Virus record (IMG/VR): IMGVR_UViG_3300028025_003274
Span: 1 to 64,000 of that record
From: a virus
Strand: one strand, 5' to 3'
DNA length: 64,000 nucleotides
Part shown: one piece after another, positions 59,204-64,000 of the stretch
Layout of the letters: each line of letters begins with the position of its first letter
Numbering within the stretch: position 1 is the first letter of the stretch
The notes under the pieces: model-generated
Database searches by the model: none
What the model saw: only the letters and a program-made list of their open reading frames with translations
Told to the model about the DNA's origin: nothing
Translations under genes and position numbers: made by a program

Positions 59204-60221
59204 TCGTCAGTATAAAGAACTTCTCGATCATATTCTACATTTCGGAGTAGATAAGAAAGATCGTACAGGTACAGGAACCAAATCAGTATTCGGTTGGCAG
59301 ATCAGACACAACATGAAGGAAGGATTTCCATTGCTAACTACAAAGAAGATGGCTTGGAAAACTATGGTGACAGAGTTGATATGGTTCTTGAGAGGTGATA
59401 CTAATATCAAATTCTTACACGATAATAATTGTCATATATGGGACGGTGACTATGAAAAATCAGGTAGAACAGATGGTGAATTAGGTCCAATCTATGGTAA
59501 GCAATGGAGAAATTGGAACGGAAAACCAGAACAAATATCAAACTATGGTGGAGGTGATGTGAATCCATATTTTTGTGATTGTCAAGAACTTTTTGAGGAT
59601 GGACATTCTAAAGTTAGAAAGAAAAATAAAGGTATAGACCAAATCTCAAACCTAATATCAGAACTCAAAACAAATCCAGATAGTAGAAGATTAATGGTTA
59701 GTGCTTGGAATGTAGGTGAATTAAATCAAATGGTACTTCCGCCTTGTCATTATGGTTTTCAAGTTTATACGAGAAAGTTGAGTTTAAAAGAAAGGTATAG
59801 CATTGCCAAATATGACTGGCCGCCAGATGGTTTACATAATGTAGCTATAAATCGTTTAGAACAACGAAACATTCCAAGAAGAGCAATCTCTCTAATGTGG
59901 AACCAACGTTCAGTAGATACATTTTTAGGTTTGCCGTTTAACATTGCTTCATACGCACTACTACTTGAGATTATTGCTAAAGAAGTAAACATGGTCCCTG
60001 AAGATTTGATTGGTAATTTAGGTGATGTTCATTTATATAATAATCATATTGAACAAGCTAAAGAGCAAATAACAAGAACACCATTTGAATTACCTAAATT
60101 AAAAATAGAAGATGAAGTAATATGGAAAGAATATGACTGTTTACCTTCATATAAAGTAGCTGATTTTACTTTAGAAAACTATCAATCACACCCAGCAATC
60201 AAAGCACCCCTCTCAAATTAA
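59190..60221 (+). CDS. thyA: Thymidylate synthase with two insertions
   Basis: The 343-residue enzyme has the catalytic Cys186 in LPPCHYGF, DRTGTGT near residue 23 for phosphate binding, VTELIWFLRGDTN with the catalytic Glu, and FLGLPFNIASYALL with the Asn that selects dUMP. It would convert dUMP to dTMP with methylene-tetrahydrofolate. At about 80 residues longer than the E. coli enzyme it has two insertions: one around residues 115-150, with PYFCDCQELFEDG, and one around 195-235 (RYSIAKYDWPPDGLHN). A hydroxymethylase variant cannot be ruled out, but the retained Asn favours dUMP. Confidence 0.9.
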   Translation: MNNIDRQYKELLDHILHFGVDKKDRTGTGTKSVFGWQIRHNMKEGFPLLTTKKMAWKTMVTELIWFLRGDTNIKFLHDNNCHIWDGDYEKSGRTDGELGPIYGKQWRNWNGKPEQISNYGGGDVNPYFCDCQELFEDGHSKVRKKNKGIDQISNLISELKTNPDSRRLMVSAWNVGELNQMVLPPCHYGFQVYTRKLSLKERYSIAKYDWPPDGLHNVAINRLEQRNIPRRAISLMWNQRSVDTFLGLPFNIASYALLLEIIAKEVNMVPEDLIGNLGDVHLYNNHIEQAKEQITRTPFELPKLKIEDEVIWKEYDCLPSYKVADFTLENYQSHPAIKAPLSN

Positions 60222-60226
60222 AAATA

Positions 60227-61372
60227 ATGAGATATAAAATAAGACCGGTAGGAGTAGGCAGACGATTAGTAGAAGAGGGAACAAGGTATTATGATACTGA
60301 ATACCCACACGATTTTCCCATAGGTAATTATTTTGTAGACAAGTTTAAATGTATCCCATCTTTCTTCGATAGCGGAAAGAATAGGTATAAGATGGACGTA
60401 CATAAGTGTTTCCTTAATGAAGACTTTGCTCTAATATGGGTATACAACAAACCAACAAAAGATGGTATGGATACCATAATGCAAGTGTTTGAAGGCGATA
60501 ACACGTTAGTAATCATTAAGTACAAAGGCACTTCTAAAAACTCATTAGGAGGATTAAACTACTTTGATCAAGAAGAGGAAGAGGTATCCCCAGACTATGC
60601 GTTGATAACAGTCTACCATAGCAATACAGAGTTACTATCCAGTATAAATAAAAAGATATGTAAGTATGTACAAGACTCAAAAATAAAGTCCAAGATATCT
60701 TTAGTAACAACTACTCGTGCAGGTTTAGGAACAGTAGAGCAAAACATAAAGCCAACCAATATAGACATACCAATGAACTATGGTGAAGGCTTTGTAAAGA
60801 TACATGATAAGATTGTAAGCAGGTTAAATGAAGATAAAGGGAAAGGGCTAGTATTACTACATGGTTTACCTGGAACAGGTAAGACCAATTACATCAGGCA
60901 CCTGTGCGGCCAGTTGAATAAAGAGATTATATTTATCCCACCATTCATGGCAGACAGCATATCCAGCCCAGACTTCATAACATTTCTTCTGGAGCATACC
61001 AATTCTATACTGGTAATAGAAGATGCAGAGAAGGTGGTTCTAGATAGAGATGGTGATGGCAGCAGCAGGCAGGGAGTATCCAATCTGTTAAACATCACAG
61101 ATGGATTGCTTAGCGACTGTCTGTCAATACAGATCATCGCCACGTTTAATACTAGCAGAGATAGAATAGATAAGGCACTGTTGAGGAAGGGAAGATTGAT
61201 TGCAGAATGGAAGTTTGACGCACTAAGCGTAGAAGATAGCAACAAGCTATTGAAGAGTATAGGAAGGGAAGACGTGACAAACAAGCCTATGACACTCACA
61301 GAGATCTATAACATGGACGAAGAAGTTAACGTAGTGCAGGAGGAGAGGAGGACTATAGGTTTCGGAAGATAG
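60227..61372 (+). CDS. AAA+ ATPase (BCS1/FtsH-like core)
   Basis: The 381-residue protein has Walker A HGLPGTGKTN at about residues 212-221, Walker B SILVIEDAEKVV near 265 and sensor 1 IIATFNTSRDRID, then the arginine-rich ALLRKGRLIAEW. The N-terminal 200 residues are not recognised. It resembles BCS1- and p97-type AAA+ cores, which remodel or unfold proteins as hexamers. Its target in the phage is unknown. Confidence 0.85.
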   Translation: MRYKIRPVGVGRRLVEEGTRYYDTEYPHDFPIGNYFVDKFKCIPSFFDSGKNRYKMDVHKCFLNEDFALIWVYNKPTKDGMDTIMQVFEGDNTLVIIKYKGTSKNSLGGLNYFDQEEEEVSPDYALITVYHSNTELLSSINKKICKYVQDSKIKSKISLVTTTRAGLGTVEQNIKPTNIDIPMNYGEGFVKIHDKIVSRLNEDKGKGLVLLHGLPGTGKTNYIRHLCGQLNKEIIFIPPFMADSISSPDFITFLLEHTNSILVIEDAEKVVLDRDGDGSSRQGVSNLLNITDGLLSDCLSIQIIATFNTSRDRIDKALLRKGRLIAEWKFDALSVEDSNKLLKSIGREDVTNKPMTLTEIYNMDEEVNVVQEERRTIGFGR

Positions 61373-61400
61373 TATTTAGTAACAATCAAAATAGACAGTT

Positions 61401-61610
61401 ATGGCAAACACAAAGAGTCAGCAACAAAAGTTGTTTAATTACCTCCGTAGGACAGGTAAGATCACAGCTAAGCAAGCAGAGAAGATGTTCGGAACTAAAA
61501 ACCTCCGGGCCAGGATCACTAACCTGCGTGAGCAAGGATGGGAAATCGAATCAGTTCGTAACCCTAAGAACCCACGTACAGTTACCTACATGGTAAAGAC
61601 CGCTGCTTAA
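61401..61610 (+). CDS. Winged-helix DNA-binding protein
   Basis: The 69-residue basic protein has QQQKLFNYLRRTGKITAKQA and FGTKNLRARITNLREQGWEI, the winged-helix plan of HTH_39-type phage regulators, then a wing NPKNPRTVTYMV. It starts in the acagttATG context and is followed by a terminator, so it is transcribed with the AAA+ gene. It may be a phage transcription factor. Confidence 0.7.
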   Translation: MANTKSQQQKLFNYLRRTGKITAKQAEKMFGTKNLRARITNLREQGWEIESVRNPKNPRTVTYMVKTAA

Positions 61611-61616
61611 TGAAAA

Positions 61617-61650
61617 AATCCGGAGGGAGCAATCTCTCCGGTTATTTTAT
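61617..61650 (+). terminator. Intrinsic terminator
   Basis: CCGGAG (61620-61625) pairs with CTCCGG (61636-61641) and is followed by TTATTTTATTT. The loop is 10 bases. Confidence 0.75.
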
Positions 61651-61664
61651 TTAAAACAACTACT

Positions 61665-62387
61665 ATGGCAATAATTGGAGTATTTGGATATGCCGGTTCA
61701 GGTAAAGACACTGTAGGGAAACTTATACAGTATAACATGTCTAAGACTAGGATTCCTATTAAAGAGGTAATAGAAGACTACAGCAATAATGAGTGGTGGT
61801 TGGAAGAACAGTCCGGATGGGAGATTAAGAAGTGGGCTGGTAAATTGAAAACTATTGCATCTCTGATCACCGGGATAGAGGTAGAAAAGTTTGAGGATCA
61901 GGAGTTCAAGAAAACCAACTTGGGTCCTGAGTGGAATATAACTAAACAATACGAGAGTGACGCTCCATGGATAGCTGAAGGTGGAGAATCATATGAAGAG
62001 CCTATGACTGTTAGAGACTTACTACAGATATTAGGGACTGAGGCTATGAGGGAAGGTCTCCATACCAACGTATGGGTCAACGCTTTGATGGCGGATTATA
62101 AACCAGGACCTTTCTATCCGGATGTATCTGCAGAAGATCATGCTAAGCTGCCCAACTGGATAATCACAGACACTAGGTTCCCTAATGAGGCTCAGGCTAT
62201 CAAAGATAAGGGAGGGATGGTTATAAAAGTAGACCGCCCAGGAGTTGGCCCAGTTAACGGGCACCCAAGTGAAGACGCTCTAAAAGATTACAACTTTGAC
62301 TATGTTATACATAACAATGGGAGTATCAATGACTTAGATAAAAAGGTCATAGAGTTTATCAACAATTTTATTTTTACACCAAATTAA
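61665..62387 (+). CDS. Deoxynucleoside monophosphate kinase (T4 gp1-like)
   Basis: The 240-residue protein has the P-loop GYAGSGKDT at residues 8-16, the RDLLQILGTEAMREGLHTNVWVNAL helix region and WIITDTRFPNEAQAIKDKGG. This is the pattern of phage dNMP kinases, which make dNDPs from dGMP, dTMP and modified dCMP. With RNR, MazG and ThyA it completes a dNTP pathway. Confidence 0.88.
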   Translation: MAIIGVFGYAGSGKDTVGKLIQYNMSKTRIPIKEVIEDYSNNEWWLEEQSGWEIKKWAGKLKTIASLITGIEVEKFEDQEFKKTNLGPEWNITKQYESDAPWIAEGGESYEEPMTVRDLLQILGTEAMREGLHTNVWVNALMADYKPGPFYPDVSAEDHAKLPNWIITDTRFPNEAQAIKDKGGMVIKVDRPGVGPVNGHPSEDALKDYNFDYVIHNNGSINDLDKKVIEFINNFIFTPN

Positions 62388-62397
62388 GATATTTATT
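62388..62397 (+). promoter_or_regulatory. Phage-type motif GATATTTATT close to a start codon
   Basis: The motif starts right after the dNMP kinase stop and ends 4 bases before the ATG at 62402. Confidence 0.4.
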
Positions 62398-62401
62398 ATA
62401 T

Positions 62402-62602
62402 ATGTCAATACCTAAGAACATGCCTCTTTTTGGATTTGAAATATTCAGAGAGATTGAAATAGAACTAGAGAGTGTGAAAAGCATATTTCCATACTCAACA
62501 AACAACGACTCTTACAGCGCAGTGGTGAACTTGTGTATAGAGAAAATGAGAGAGTTAGCCGAAAAAAAAAGAGCAGAGATAGAAAATAAGATTTGGGACT
62601 AA
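62402..62602 (+). CDS. Small unknown protein
   Basis: The 66-residue acidic helical protein (FEIFREIEIELESVKSIF; EKMRELAEKKRAEIENK) may form a short coil. No family is recognised. Confidence 0.5.
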   Translation: MSIPKNMPLFGFEIFREIEIELESVKSIFPYSTNNDSYSAVVNLCIEKMRELAEKKRAEIENKIWD

Positions 62603-62623
62603 CCCATTCACCAAACCCCATTT

Positions 62624-63811
62624 ATGGCAAATAAACCAGTTACAAAAAAAGCAAAGGCTAACAAGCCTGTTCCTTCAAAGACAGTTAATAGCATAGCAGA
62701 GAAAAAAAGAATACAGAAAGAAGCTGGGAGAAAAGCCGCTGAGACCAAGAGAAGAAACAAGGAACTCCTAGAAGGAGCAAAGTTCAGCACAGAAGAGCCG
62801 TTTAAGATTACCGAACAGATTGTTCTAAGGAGAGAGAATGCAGAGATCAAATCCCTAAAGAAACAATTAGAAGAAGCCGTAAAGGACTACGAGCAACTGT
62901 CAGATCTTTATGACATTGCTCTGGCTCTAAAGACTCAGGACATCTCAAAGATAAAGTCTCCTGAAGTTAAGCCAAACAATTCTATAAAGAATGAGGCAAC
63001 CGCCATAGTGCAGTTGTCCGATACTCACTTCGGTAAGATCATCTTGCCTGCCACGGTAAACGGTTTGAATGAGCACAATCCGGACATCGCTAAGAAGCGT
63101 ATGGACAAGTTGGCTGAGAACCTATTATCCCTAATAAACAAGGAGAGAGCGGAGGTAAAGATTGAAAACCTAGTACTTGGATTGGGTGGAGATTTCATGG
63201 AGAATTCCATGTTGCATGATCATAGCCAGATGGCTACAGCGTTCTCACAGATGGAAGAACTGTTATTCAGCAGGGAACTGTTGCATAAGTTCATAAAGAC
63301 TATTGCTGAGAATGGGAAGTTTAAAAAGATTATACTTCCTTGCGTAAGGGGCAACCACAGTAGGACTACTAAGAAGATGAACTCTACTATAGATTATAGA
63401 ACTAACTTTGAAGCCTTGCTATATAATCTGTTGAAGCAAGACTTCAGGGACAGTATGTTTGAATGGTATGCACCAGATAGTGATATCTGTGAGTTCCAAG
63501 TCTTTAACAAGAGGATCCGCAGCTTGCATGGATGGCAGGTGAAGAGTGGTGGAGGTATTGGAGGATTGACTATCCCACTTAACAAATACATTCTAAGGAT
63601 GGACCAGATCAGTAAGTGTGACTACAACCTAATGCACCACTACCACAGTCTGTCTTACCCTACAGCTAACTGTACATTGAATGGAAGCTTGTGTGGGTAT
63701 GATACCTTTGCAATGCAGATAGGAGCCAGCTTCCAGAAGCCAATGCAGTCATTTCAATTGCTAGATAAAAACAGAGGGTTTACAATCAAAGCACCTATTT
63801 TTTGCGATTAA
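62624..63811 (+). CDS. Metallophosphoesterase with long basic N-terminus
   Basis: The 395-residue protein starts with about 70 Lys/Ala/Arg-rich residues and a coil (to about 115). The catalytic part has VQLSDTHFGK (D-x-H), LGLGGDFMEN (GD), CVRGNHSR (GNH) and HHYHSLSY as the late His motif. It is a calcineurin-like phosphoesterase, in the style of phage SbcD/Mre11-like nucleases, though no capping domain was seen. The basic tail suggests nucleic-acid binding. It is not close to the enzyme at 52822. Confidence 0.8.
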   Translation: MANKPVTKKAKANKPVPSKTVNSIAEKKRIQKEAGRKAAETKRRNKELLEGAKFSTEEPFKITEQIVLRRENAEIKSLKKQLEEAVKDYEQLSDLYDIALALKTQDISKIKSPEVKPNNSIKNEATAIVQLSDTHFGKIILPATVNGLNEHNPDIAKKRMDKLAENLLSLINKERAEVKIENLVLGLGGDFMENSMLHDHSQMATAFSQMEELLFSRELLHKFIKTIAENGKFKKIILPCVRGNHSRTTKKMNSTIDYRTNFEALLYNLLKQDFRDSMFEWYAPDSDICEFQVFNKRIRSLHGWQVKSGGGIGGLTIPLNKYILRMDQISKCDYNLMHHYHSLSYPTANCTLNGSLCGYDTFAMQIGASFQKPMQSFQLLDKNRGFTIKAPIFCD

Positions 63812-63821
63812 AATAAAGTAT

Positions 63822-64000
63822 ATGACAATGTTAGAAGCTTTAATAGAAGCACATCCAGAGACAGAGTTTCTTATAGCAGACGGATTTGACGATGCTATTA
63901 TAGGGTACCACCCAGGATCAGAAAGACTTATCTATTCTATATCTAAAGCTATTAAGATATTAATAGAAGAAGGGATGAGTGAGGAAGATGCTATGGAACA
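63822..64000 (+). CDS. Unknown protein, cut by right edge
   Basis: The frame starts at ATG 63822 and runs off the window after 59 codons. It reads MTMLEALIEAHPETEFLIAD and contains GYHPGSERLIYSISKAIKI. Short phage proteins of this layout exist in other large phages, but no function can be given. Confidence 0.6.
   Translation, partial: MTMLEALIEAHPETEFLIADGFDDAIIGYHPGSERLIYSISKAIKILIEEGMSEEDAME

Noticed and set aside
59190-60221. dCMP or dUMP hydroxymethylase instead of thymidylate synthase
   Set aside because: The substrate-selecting Asn and the active-site Trp and Glu of true thymidylate synthases are retained. The idea is kept only as a test in the findings.

Overview
The window is a 64 kb piece of a large tailed phage with a contractile tail (myovirus, T4-like organisation) that infects a member of the Bacteroidota. 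The phage call rests on tail sheath, tail tube, baseplate and tape-measure-like genes next to a T4-style replication set (gp32-like SSB, UvsX-like recombinase, 5'-3' exonuclease, DnaB/gp41-like helicase, family A polymerase, dNMP kinase). The host call rests on promoters of the form TTTG-N19/20-TAnnTTTG, on A-rich starts that rarely show a Shine-Dalgarno sequence, and on general AT richness. Nearly all genes are on the + strand. No terminase, portal, capsid or clear endolysin gene is in the window.

Layout. 1-4.6 kb: a fibre gene cut by the left edge, with about 99 collagen-like Gly-X-Y triplets in one block, and a three-module virion protein. 4.6-20.4 kb: tail and baseplate genes, including two places where one protein seems to continue into another frame (A-run at 10566, T-run at 12184). 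20.4-35.3 kb: replication and nucleotide genes, a second divergent family A polymerase-like protein, class II ribonucleotide reductase, MazG, a GroES/GroEL pair and a Cas4/AddB-like nuclease. 35.5-47.0 kb: a tightly overlapping operon of about nine glycosyltransferases, three methyltransferase-like genes and a secreted-type NUC1 nuclease. 47-50 kb: small unknown genes and an HNH-like protein. 50-54 kb: a phage tmRNA, a set of small membrane proteins, and a tandem PAS protein that ends in a two-helix membrane hairpin instead of a kinase or chemoreceptor domain. 53.6-57.4 kb: one minus-strand holin-like gene with its own promoter and terminator, a GC-rich untranslated region, tRNA-Leu(UAA), a CAU tRNA, an RNA ligase and an odd tRNA-like gene with a 26-nt anticodon loop. 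57.4-64 kb: small genes, thymidylate synthase, AAA+ ATPase, dNMP kinase and a second metallophosphoesterase.

Two promoter-like signals recur. One is the host-type TTTG/TAnnTTTG pair. The other is an AT-only motif, (T/G/A/C)ATATTTAT(A/T), found in at least 13 intergenic spots just upstream of (mainly tail and small) genes and once, correctly inverted, in front of the only minus-strand gene. It is probably the phage's own promoter class.

Most worth following: the PAS membrane protein and its neighbours (possible sensor-controlled lysis or membrane system), the tmRNA with a long tag, the large-loop tRNA beside an RNA ligase, the two recoding candidates, and the minus-strand holin unit. All functions are read from motifs by eye; no database search was run.
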